In this document: in pieces, positions 52,736-62,238 of the stretch
How positions within the stretch are numbered: the first letter of the stretch is position 1
Layout: each line of letters opens with the position of its first letter
Assembly: GCA_949825025.1 (NCBI GenBank)
Contig: OX463778.1
Span: forward strand, 48,880,829-48,944,828
Source of the DNA: Siphlonurus alternatus
Taxonomy: Eukaryota; Arthropoda; Insecta; Ephemeroptera; Siphlonuridae
DNA: 64,000 nucleotides
Reading direction: 5' to 3'
Program-made: the position numbers and the translations under genes
The notes under the pieces: generated by a model
The model's input: the letters and a program-made list of their open reading frames with translations, nothing else
Told to the model about the DNA's origin: nothing
Database searches by the model: none

Positions 52736-54514
52736 TCAACTTACGTCGAGGGCCACTGCGAGAGGTACGGTTTGTCCCACCCAGTACTCGGTCTGCACGC
52801 GGACGATCGTCGCGCTGGAACAAAACCACGTGACCTCGTAACGTTGACAAAGTTAATCATCATTGGTGGCCTCATCATGTAGGAGAACGATACCCTGGTT
52901 TGTCACTAACCACGGTTGCCACCAAAATAACTGAATGGCATTGCACGTGGTTAGTGAGAAGGTCATCTTCCTTCGTGAATATATTCGTTTTTAAGTTTCT
53001 TTTTTAACTCTACGATCTTCCATGCAGTTTGCGAAATAAGAAAATGCATTAACTTTATATTGAAGATATGGGAATTTTAAAATTACACTCCAATACAAAA
53101 ATGCGTTGATTAAATTTGAAATACATGATATTACCTAGATATGATTCTGATTTGCATATTTCTTTTAAATAACCTACCATTTTTAAAACTAATCAAATAA
53201 TATTATATTCCTGATAAAAAAATATAATTTTATTATTTATTTTTATTGTACAGATAGTTGTTACCTCAATTTAATGCTTTTTTTTTAAAATGACTGTTCT
53301 TTTAGTTTGTAACATTTCCATTAGATACTAGTCTTACTCGCTCCTTCGGAGTGACAGTCAAGCTATTGGATTGCCGAGTCTAAATTTAAACTGCTAAATG
53401 AAATAAAATTTTGTTGAAAGCAAAAAATGTTTGTATAGTATCATTTGCATTTCTTAAATTTGATAAACAAATTTAAATTCAAATTTGATGAACAATTTAA
53501 ATTCAAATTTGATAAACAAATTTAAATTCAAGGTAACATTTTTTTACATTCTTAGCATGTAGTATCATGATGATTTAATTTCATAACGTATGTCAACTCA
53601 CATGAAGGTGACGTCAGTGGGGGTGGAGGGCGCCACCCAGCCGATCGCGATGCTCGTCTTGTTGTCGTTGATCACGTGTGTCGCGGCGTTCTCAAGGGGG
53701 AAAAAATCAAGTAAAGTCGTCGCCTCAGAAAATCCCATTTGTAGCCTTGTTAATCATGCCCCGTAAGAATAACACAGGGAATGCATGGTGATTAAAAAGG
53801 CTGCAGGTAAGGCGACAAGTGTAAATAATATACACCGAACATTAATCTTGGCATTTAGTTTGCACTTATATACCTGCGTGCCTTGTAGACAGTTGATGAC
53901 CTGCACCCCCGCGCTGACCTCGAAGGTGCCCACGGGAGTGCCGCTCGAGTCACGAGCCTGCACGAAGAACCCGCGGAACATGTCGGCCCCAGAGGCACTG
54001 ATCGTCACTTTATAAGAGAGAAAATAACGTCACCGTCGTAATACAACAATGATCTACTTGCCACGTGTTCAACATTTCGAAATTGTTATTGTTGACCAAA
54101 GTCAACTGAGAGGATAGCACTTGATAATTAAAATTTAAAATACGATTATTGTTTTAATGAATTATTAGCATGATGAAAAAAGAGAAGAGATAGTGTTAAG
54201 CACAGAAATGCATAATTATATTTAAAAATACTTGGCATAATTAAATAACGTGACATAAAAAATTATATTAATTTCGTGGTTTTCTTAGTACCTCTAACAT
54301 TGGTCCTTTCTTAACTGTACTTACCAGTGACGTCAGCACGAGGTTGTACTCTCATTTGACTCAGGGTGACCCTGTAGGGCGAGGGGAGGGGTTGGGGGTT
54401 AGTGCCAACGTGTGTGGGGGTCATGTCTCCACAAGCTACAGTAGGGGCACCGGTGGGGGTGGCGGTCACAATCCCCACGCAGAGCACGGCAGCGAGCAGC
54501 AGTGTCGTCTTCAT
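52736..54514 (-). CDS. Reeler-domain defence protein, copy 2
   Basis: Exons 54325-54514, 53874-54007, 53602-53690 and 52736-52814 make 492 nt and 163 aa, with intron phases 1, 0, 2 as in copy 1. The signal peptide is MKTTLLLAAVLCVGIVTA. The reeler domain shows GAPTVACGDMTPTH, SPYRVTLSQ, FRGFFVQARD, the second cysteine in VINCLQGTQ, AATHV, GWVAPSTPTDVTF and EYWVGQTVPL. It ends ALDVS*, but those last codons read through a perfect GTAAGT donor. Splicing a 55-nt intron there (to TTACAG near 52690) would instead end in D-P-stop, so the true C-terminus is uncertain by a few residues. Exon 3's acceptor is an unusual TTGAG after a strong pyrimidine tract. Family role as for copy 1. Confidence 0.92.
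52895..52980. mobile_element. Degraded 'AACCACGTTTA'-family foldback in copy 2 intron 3
   Basis: CACTAACCACGG and CGTGGTTAGTG form the arms, and the right end has CTTCGTGAAT as in other family members. The left terminus is lost. Confidence 0.5.
53458..53531. repeat. Short tandem repeat, ~30-bp unit
   Basis: About 2.5 units of TTTGATAAACAAATTTAAAT followed by TCAAA, in intron 3 of reeler copy 2. Confidence 0.85.
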
Positions 54515-54549
54515 GGTTATTAGGGTCCCAGAAATCCACACCTCTCCAG

Positions 54550-54577
54550 TTTTATACCTTCAGTTCATCTGATTACA
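54550..54577 (-). promoter_or_regulatory. Core promoter of reeler copy 2: ATCAG box plus TATA
   Basis: TGTAATCAGATG then, 11 bp after ATCAGA, TATAAAA (54550-54556), about 36 bp upstream of the start codon on the minus strand. Confidence 0.75.
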
Positions 54578-55461
54578 TGAGCTACACAAAATGTGAGTTT
54601 GTTTACCTAAATATTATCAGATTCACAAAATGCACACAATGATAAGAAGTTGGTTTGTTTTACGTATCAATGAATTTCAGGCATTTTTATCTTGAAATAT
54701 TTTAGATTTTGAGAGGGTTTTAAGATATTTTCTAACACTATTCCTTATCATGCTTCACAATATATTGTTGTTGTGTTTTTCAACAATTAAGATCGCATCA
54801 AAGAAAATGATATATACCCACTGTTTTATCTCTCTTTTGCAATCAAATGAGCTCATGTGTACGTCTCATGTGTACTCCGTCCAAAACGGGTTAAGTGGAG
54901 ACGTACCCTTGATCATTGAAATATAAAGTTGACTAAATCTCGTTATCTAGTTATCTATAGTGATGAGTTAACTTTTTTTATCATTAAAAACACGTGGACT
55001 CAAAAATTGAGATTTGAACATGAATTTAAAAGTGTACCTACATTGCAGTATTCCTGTATACTTTAAAGATATTTATATGGGCTTATTCCGTACAGTTGAC
55101 TTAAAATCAATATATCATTAAATTCATTTCACTGCAATTGAAAAAAGTCGCTACCAAAAACTAGGATTAACAATGAAAATTATTTCCTGATCAAGAAATT
55201 TTAGGCAACTTGTTTAGCATCAAACAGCGAGCCTGCTACATCTGAATGAATGCTTGGCAAATAACCTTGAGAATACGTGTTCATGATGCTAGATGGACAC
55301 TTAATAATTATAGTCTACATCCGCAAATTTTAATGATCAATTAGTAATTGAATGCAAAATAATTTGAAACAAAGTAAAAAGGTTTTTCACTGTTTTTAGT
55401 TTTTAATAGAAGTTTCAATGAGAATGAAAAAAGATACAACTTAGGATTTTTTTTAACAACT
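54578..55461. other. Intergenic between reeler copies 2 and 3
   Basis: AT-rich, no gene or recognisable repeat seen. Confidence 0.6.
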
Positions 55462-55467
55462 TTTATT
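55462..55467 (-). terminator. Polyadenylation signal of reeler copy 3
   Basis: AATAAA on the minus strand, about 93 bases after the stop codon. Confidence 0.65.
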
Positions 55468-55559
55468 TCACTTTTTGAAAATACACGTTGAGTGGTTCTG
55501 CAATAAGAAAGAAGACTGTCGTCAGGAATCAATAGACAAACTGAAAAGGCGAACTTACT

Positions 55560-58078
55560 TTAGTAGGCGACGGTCAGGGGCACGGTTTCTCCCACCCAGA
55601 ACTCGCTGACAATGCGCACAGTCGACACCCTGGACAAGAACGGGACACAAATATTAGCATTTTGGGATTCTGCTTTGCTAATGTTAATTTTTTATACTCG
55701 ATAACAATGAATCACTAAGACTAATGACCTAAATTTGACTTTTTTTTTTTTTTTTTTTTGTTAATAAAGGATTGCCTAGCAAATCCATCCCGGCTGTGAC
55801 TAAAGGAAACGTGGAAACCTCAATTAGGATTTACGCTATATTGTTTTTTCAATAAACTGGAAGTGCAATTGACCAAGACCAGAGAAGCTGCAATGATAGT
55901 GAAAAAGCATATCAATATACTCCTGGAAGATTCTTGTCAAAATGATGACCCATCCAACTACTAACCACGCTCGGTGTTACTTGACTTTACTGACGAGGTC
56001 AGTGCACTGCCCCTCACTCTCTCGTGGTTTCATTCCACTTTGTTTCGATTTTGATATTCAACACCTTGGTTATCTACTACATGGTTTGGACGAACTTGAG
56101 ACACAAATTGTCTCACATCACTCATGTATAGACATGTTTGAGTGACATAACTCACGTGAAGGTGACGTCAGTGGGGGTGGAGGGCGCCACCCAGCCGACT
56201 TCGACGACTGCCTTGTCATCATTGATCACGTGGGTTGCGGCGTTCTGTGAAATAAATCAAAATCAATCACATCTAGAAATGTACAGTTTACTTTAAATTT
56301 AAGATATATTGTAGTCTATACATATAGGTAACCCACGCAGATAAGCATTTTGAATAAATTTAATGCAAATGATTAGTAAATTTTATGTTAGCTGTATCAT
56401 GTCTGTTGAATGTAATTTAAATTTATGTTATATTATGCATAATACGTATTTTTTGCATAGTAATTAATGACTTATTAAAAAGATAATTTATTTTAAGATC
56501 TTTACTTCAGCAATGATAAGAATTAATTATTCGCCAAGCCAGATCTAGTTTAACCACCATCATCATATATTATATATTTAATGAATAAATGTTAAAAGTT
56601 TACAAGGCATATATATTTATAAATTGTAAAATTATCACATTATTGTAATTATGTGTAAAAAATATGATATATGAAAGACTGCACGTTATCCATTTGTACC
56701 CTGTTATCTTTCCTTCATCATTTAATTCTTATCAGTTTATCTTTTAAGTATGGCAAATATTTTTTTATTAGAAAAAATTATGTAACAATTTTTTACAAAT
56801 TCGCGATGTTAGCACGGTAGAATTTAAATAGTTAAAAAAATGAAGATACATACAAAAAATAAAACAAAAATAATAACTAATAATTCTAATAATGACTGAA
56901 AATTATAATACAATCAGATCTGATTTTAAGGAGTCTGTAATTTTGTTTTTCTCCATTAAACTTATAGCATTCAAATTTTAATCATGCAATAATTAAATGT
57001 TTTTATGTTTCATTTGCTTATTTTGTATGTTAATTTTTATTGTCTGAATTTTCGTACTCATAAAAATTACTTGTAAACATAATTATGCACCTGAGCCCAC
57101 CTTATTGAGCCACAAACTCACCTGCACACCGCCCAGACAGTCGATGACCTGCACTGTGGCGCTGACCTCGAAGGTGCCCACGGGGGTGCCGCTGGCGTCA
57201 CGAGCCTGCACGAAGAAGCCTCGGAGGAATTCGCCAGCGGGGGCGGTGATGGTCACTGAAACGATCTTATTTTATTTACCTATTTCACAGCAGTTTAATA
57301 GCAAAATTTATGCAATAATTAATTAATATATATACTGCATGCACATTATACAACATATTTATTACATTATGGAGATAGCAGCAAAACATGATAAATCAAC
57401 TTGATAATGGGGGAAAAAATCAAATCCATTTATTTTACTTTTTGTGCATTTACAACGTTTGAGAAACTTATTACCATTTAAATTAATGCAATTTTCATAC
57501 TATGTTAATTTGTTATTCAATTTTATGATGCAAGAAAATAATGGAGTATTGACCTCAAATTTTTTATTGCAGAAATGGATAGAGGGTGCAAAGTTATGCT
57601 ACCCTGATTTTTTTCAGATTTTTTAGAGCTCGGGAACTATTTTTAAAAAATTATTGAAAATTCTTTTTGTGACGTCACGAGACGCCGCTCTTTAAGAAAA
57701 AGGTAGGACTTGACGCCGCGTGACGTCACAAATAGGACTTTCAATAATTTTTTAAAAATACTTCCCGGGCTCTAAAAAATCGGAAAAAAATCAGGATAGC
57801 ATAACTTTTTACCCTCTATTCATTTCTGCAATAAAAAAATTGAGACAATACTCCATTACCCGCAGTCACATCATTAAATATTACTCACGAGTGACGTCAG
57901 CGCGGGGCTGGACCTTCTTCTGGTTCAGGGCGATGGTGTAGGGTGAAGGATTGGGCAGGGGACTTGACCCTATATGACGAGGGGTCATGTCTCCACAAGC
58001 TACAGTAGGGGCGCCGGAGGGGGAGGCGGTCACCATCCCCACGCAGAGCACGGCAGCGAACACAAAAGCGGTCTTCAT
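55560..58078 (-). CDS. Reeler-domain defence protein, copy 3
   Basis: Exons 57889-58078, 57122-57255, 56156-56244 and 55560-55629 give 483 nt and 160 aa, intron phases 1, 0, 2. The signal peptide is MKTAFVFAAVLCVGMVTA. The reeler domain shows GAPTVACGDMTPRH, SPYTIALNQ, LRGFFVQARD, the second cysteine in VIDCLGGVQ, AATHV, GWVAPSTPTDVTF and EFWVGETVPLTVAY*. Copies 2 and 3 are closest to each other, and one end of exon 3 is identical over about 40 nt, suggesting recent duplication or gene conversion. Intron 1 contains a palindromic MITE. A GTAAGT follows the stop codon by one base. Confidence 0.93.
57539..57858. mobile_element. Palindromic MITE in reeler copy 3 intron 1
   Basis: TA-flanked ends ATGGAGTATTG and CAATACTCCAT. 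The arms contain CAGATTTTTTAGAGCTCGGG-like sequence and complement. TGACGTCA occurs in each arm (57670 and 57721). It resembles the 50548 and 51312 elements in plan (GATTTTTT..GAG/TGCGGGAACTA), so it is probably a distant relative. Confidence 0.88.
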
Positions 58079-58120
58079 GGTGCTAGACAACGAGTACCAT
58101 CCTCTGTACTTTACCTCTCG

Positions 58121-58148
58121 TTATATACCCTCATGTCAGCTGATTACA
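58121..58148 (-). promoter_or_regulatory. Core promoter of reeler copy 3: ATCAG box plus TATA
   Basis: TGTAATCAGCTG followed 11 bp after ATCAGC by TATATAA (58121-58127), about 43 bp upstream of the start codon. Confidence 0.75.
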
Positions 58149-58560
58149 TGGGTACACACACAAAATTGAACAGTGGTACTTGTACAAAAAAATGCATTGA
58201 AGTGTGTTATCAGTCACATAATAAGATAAAACTACGTATTTTTTTTTTGCCAATTATTGTGTCTACGATTTGCACACGTTTACTTTCGTCTGGAGTTCCT
58301 CATAACCTTTTGATTTTAACGTCGAGTCATTAAAATGAAGTCATTTTAGCGTAGTTATCATTAGGCAATGAGCAATATGTACTCTATGTCTCATGCATGT
58401 ATATAATTAATTGATTATCCTCAAGATGTATATATTATATATGAGAATTTCCCATATATAATCTATATCAATATATTGATTGTTACTTTTTTCCTGAGTC
58501 GTGACTTATATATGATTATAGTTATAGCCATAAATAAATAAGAATAAAATATGCTAAACT

Positions 58561-58658
58561 CGCCCCCGTGTGTCGAGGGGTCATATTGGTACCGGCTAAG
58601 GTGGGGGTGGGGGTCAACATCCTCATCAGGCATATCATAGTACGGTAGCGAGCACCAT
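58561..58658 (-). pseudogene. Truncated reeler exon 1 relic
   Basis: On the minus strand the segment aligns by eye with exon 1 of copies 2 and 3: GTGCTCGCT.CCGT.CT, then GACCCCCACCCCCACC, then ATGACCCCTCGACACACG. It has an in-frame TGA seven codons after the ATG, further frame disruptions and a deletion across the first conserved cysteine. No exons 2-4 are found before copy 3 begins. Its promoter pair survives at 58703-58728. It is a dead partial duplicate. Confidence 0.8.
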
Positions 58659-58702
58659 GGTGGCTAGAGTCTTTGAAAGAGGCATTCCACCATCGCACTG
58701 AT

Positions 58703-58728
58703 CTTTTTATCATTAAAGTGACTGATAA
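58703..58728 (-). promoter_or_regulatory. Promoter relic of the truncated reeler copy
   Basis: TTATCAG and, 11 bp later, ATAAAAAG (a mutated TATAAAA), at the expected distance upstream of the relic exon. Confidence 0.55.
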
Positions 58729-59665
58729 CAGAGGTGAACAAAATATGAGAAAAACTAAATTCTAGTATTTATATACATGTACATATTGCTATCAGGAATA
58801 TAAGCTCAAAAATGGTTATAATACTGATAAAATATAAATTATTTTATTTATATAATTATATTGTATTTATGCTTCTTCTATATTACATACGTCACATGTA
58901 CACGTGTACTATTTGTCCAGAGTTCTCTTACAGTTAGATATATTATCAACATAACTATCATCAGCTAATGTAAACTCTTTATTTTCTTATCTCAACAAGG
59001 ATGGTACAAGCTGCTTTAGCTTATATAATAACATCAAAGCCCTAAGCATACTGCCATCCTCACACCCCTCCTCGTAGTTAAAAGAAATAGTTAAATCAAA
59101 TGTACAATACTTTTCAGAAATAAATAAAATTATTTATTATTCAATAATTCATTACACAGTATATAAAACAAAATATTATTTGCGAATTATTATTTTTTTT
59201 TAATTCAAATTTATGTCAAGTTAAAACTTGAATACCCATAGATTTTCTATTTTTATTATTTTAATTGCTTAGGATTTTAACTAAAATACACAATTGTATT
59301 AAATAAATAAAAAAAAAAACAAATTTAAAATATAGTAATAATTAATTTATTTTTCAAAACAATTTTAATCGAATTGGATCCGGTGTTTTCATCAGCTGTA
59401 ACAGAAACAATAGCCTTACAGTATGAGCCAGTAATGACTAAACCATCCAATGTAATTAACCTTTTACATTCACGAATATGACACCCCGCAGCATGATTTC
59501 TCCATGCAGTTTTCAATCAACTCACAAATTTCTATAAGACTGGACGTACGGCAGCTAGCAATTAAAATAATGGAACACTGCATGAGTTTAAATGTTAATT
59601 ATTTATGCAATGCCGGTGGCTCTTCGCGAATATTGAAGGTGAGTCTCACAGTGACCTTCCTCACC
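58729..59665. other. Intergenic between the relic and reeler copy 4
   Basis: AT-rich. A minus-strand open frame at 59325-59516 is slightly richer in balanced codons (H, C and T residues) but matches nothing I know. AATAAA at 59347-59352 may serve copy 4, 314 bases past its stop. Confidence 0.45.
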
Positions 59666-61436
59666 TCAAAGAGAGACGGTCAAGGGCAACGATTGTCCCA
59701 CCCAAAACTCGAGCCTTTTTCGAAGAAATGTGACCCTGAAAATAAAGAAATTCTTAAACATTCAATCAATAAATTATGCTCTATAATTATTGAAAATTAT
59801 GCTCTGTTTTTAAGCATTAGATGAAATGGATAAATTTTCATCAAATTTTGTTGAACCAAATACCATGCACGTTTTACTAAATAAAATAACAATAAAATTT
59901 TGTAAATCGGGAATTTTCATAGTATACTTAATATATTATACTTTAACATGTACGTATATATGGTGTATCATCAATCGTTAATATAAGTTATACATAAACA
60001 AAAACAAAAAAATATATTCGTGTATATAACAAGAGGATCTCGAATTCAACAATTTTTATTTCCATTAACATTATACAATAAAACGTGAGGTTTCAGTAAT
60101 GTCACACATCTAGTTAACACTTAAGAAACGTAACTATGCAACTCACATGAAGGTAATGTTGGTGGGTGTGGAGGGCGCTGTCCAGACGAACGAGGTCCTT
60201 GTTTTATCGCTGGCGTCCACGTGAGTTATTGCGTTATTCTGGAGACAACCCAGTTAGTGAAGATTGTAACAAAAACTTAAATTTTAATAGATATTTGGGG
60301 ACAATTTCACAAGAACATATTTTAAAATACCCTTTGAAGTTGAATAATTAGTAAAATTACTACTTTTTTTTTTCAAATTATTGGCTTTTTCATCAAATTA
60401 CGTAGCCACACACAAAAAAATATCACATTAAACTTTTATAAAGGTACTATACATTGGATGCGAGCAGGGGAAGCCAGGGTATAGCCAGGGTGATCGGTCA
60501 TATATAGCCTAATATGATAAAATACTATCGAAAGGAGAGACCTCACACCCTTCCGCCGCCGATCCTCCCCCATGTTTACAATTTTTGGATTTGTCTCTGA
60601 TAATAATTCTTTATCAATATTGAAGGTCATTTTGCACTGACCTGAGCAGCCCCTCCTGCTGGGCATGCCAACCCCTTCGCATCAGCGTCGGCCTCGAAGG
60701 TGCCGACAGGTACGTTATTCTCGTCACGCGCCTCTACGAGAAAACCGCGGAAGAAATCTCCAGTGGAAGCCAGGAGTGTCACTGTGGCAAAGAAAACATG
60801 TATACAATGAAAATTAGCTTGGTTAGCAGTTTATGTCATTTACTATCACCAACATAATAATTAAATAAATTTGTTATCAGAATGTCCCTTGAAACGTTAA
60901 TATTTCAATTACCATTTATAACTGTGAGTATTGGCATAGGATGGGTTCAAATTGTAATTATATAATTTTAATCTGAGAGCCTAAAAATAAGCTTTTGATT
61001 TCGACTTGGGCCCAGTAATACGGCTCTCTGATTGACTTTACAGTTTAGTCGATTCCGCTCCCACTTTCTGTACCCTGCTCTGTCAGGGTTAAAAAAAATT
61101 TTGACTAGTAAATTAGGCCGAATTCAAAGCTCATATTTTACCATTAATTATGCAAGTAAAATATAACACCTTCAAAATGCAGCAAATTTATTTAAGACGG
61201 TGGAAATTCTCTCGGATCTTCGCCCCAGTGGACTCACCAATGACGTTCGCGCGAGGCTGGACTCTGGACTGACTAAGAGTCATCACATAGGGCGAGGGAA
61301 GGGGCAGTGATTCCGCGCCAGAATGACTCGGTTTCATGCTTTCACATGTTGAATCGGGAGCACCGCTAGAATAAGCGGTCACCTTCCCCATGAGCCCCAT
61401 GCACAGAACGGCAGCAAGCAGTAGTATCGTTTTCAT
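59666..61436 (-). CDS. Reeler-domain defence protein, copy 4 (divergent)
   Basis: Exons 61238-61436, 60642-60781, 60147-60238 and 59666-59735 total 501 nt and 166 aa, same intron phases. The signal peptide is MKTILLLAAVLCMGLMGKVTA. Exon 1 has GAPDSTCESMKPSH and SPYVMTLSQSRVQPRANVIG, very close to copy 1. Exon 2 has FFRGFLVEARD and GTFEAD, then a different segment, AKGLACPAGGAAQ, two residues longer than in the other copies. Exon 3 gains one codon. Exon 4 ends EFWVGQSLPLTVSL*. All hallmark residues remain, so it should be functional, but it is the outlier of the array. Codon use is less GC-rich than in copies 2 and 3. Confidence 0.92.
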
Positions 61437-61522
61437 GGCTACAAAAAGCTTTATATGAAACTATTCACAAATACAGCATAAAGGTTCAATGAAGAACTAA
61501 ATGTGGCATACGTCAGAACTCG

Positions 61523-61549
61523 CTTATAAATCAAAATTGTGGCTGATAA
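61523..61549 (-). promoter_or_regulatory. Candidate core promoter of reeler copy 4
   Basis: TTATCAGCC and, 13 bp after ATCAGC, TATAAG (61523-61528). A closer TATAAAG at about 61449-61455 would leave too little leader, so the upstream pair is preferred. Confidence 0.5.
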
Positions 61550-62084
61550 AAAGTACGTGCAAATGATAAACAACATGTACTCCAACTTTAAGAGGGACAT
61601 TACGAACTTTACCCCTGCTCGATTTGTGAGCATTTTCACGCAGTCTATGAGTAAATTTTTAAAAAATGGCTACACTGGAATATATATTTTTTTACTCCTC
61701 CAAAAATTGCACGAAGACAGTTTTTTTTTTTTTTTTTTTTTTTTTTGCTTTTTTGAGGAGTACGTCTGACAGGTTTTCTATCTTGATTTTTGTTTAAAAA
61801 TAATTAAGATATTATAAATAATATGTATTCACAATTTTTCAAACTTAATTAAGGTAAAGCGAATTTAAAGATGGTTTGTGTAAATTTTCTGCACTTGCGT
61901 AAAGACCTCAAGGAATAAAATGTAAAACGTTGTAATATTATAAATTATAAGATTTTCTTACTTCATTATTTACTTCAGTTTTTTCTTGTTTTTAGTGTTA
62001 TTATTTTTTATACAGCAGTTATTTTTATTTGTGAGTTTCCTTTTTTTTAAGCATTTTATCTTTTTTTTTTTTAGTAAAATTATT
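61550..62084. other. AT-rich, poly(T) tract
   Basis: A poly(T) run of about 26 at 61721-61746. Nothing else recognised. Confidence 0.6.
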
Positions 62085-62238
62085 GGGTGCGATTCACCCA
62101 ATAATTAGCCAGGTTTCTAACCACGTTAAGCTTAACCACGTTTAACTATACCTGGTTTCACGTGTTAAACCATCTAGTTAAACGTGGTTAAGTTAAACGT
62201 GGTTAGAAATCTGGCTAACAGCTTCGTGAATCGCGCCC
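62085..62238. mobile_element. Foldback MITE, 'AACCACGTTTA' family, near the right end
   Basis: The left end GGGTGCGATTCACC and right end CTTCGTGAATCGCGCCC bracket arms with TTTCTAACCACGTTAAGC and complement. It is close in sequence to the copy at 8161-8318, 54 kb away. Confidence 0.85.

Noticed and set aside
58443..58453. NF-kappaB-like GGGAAATTCTC about 370 bp upstream of reeler copy 3
   Set aside because: Imperfect match to the Rel consensus, single occurrence, and not shared with the other copies.
59325..59516. 63-codon minus-strand frame 3' of reeler copy 4
   Set aside because: No recognisable domain and no splice partners; probably 3' flank of copy 4.
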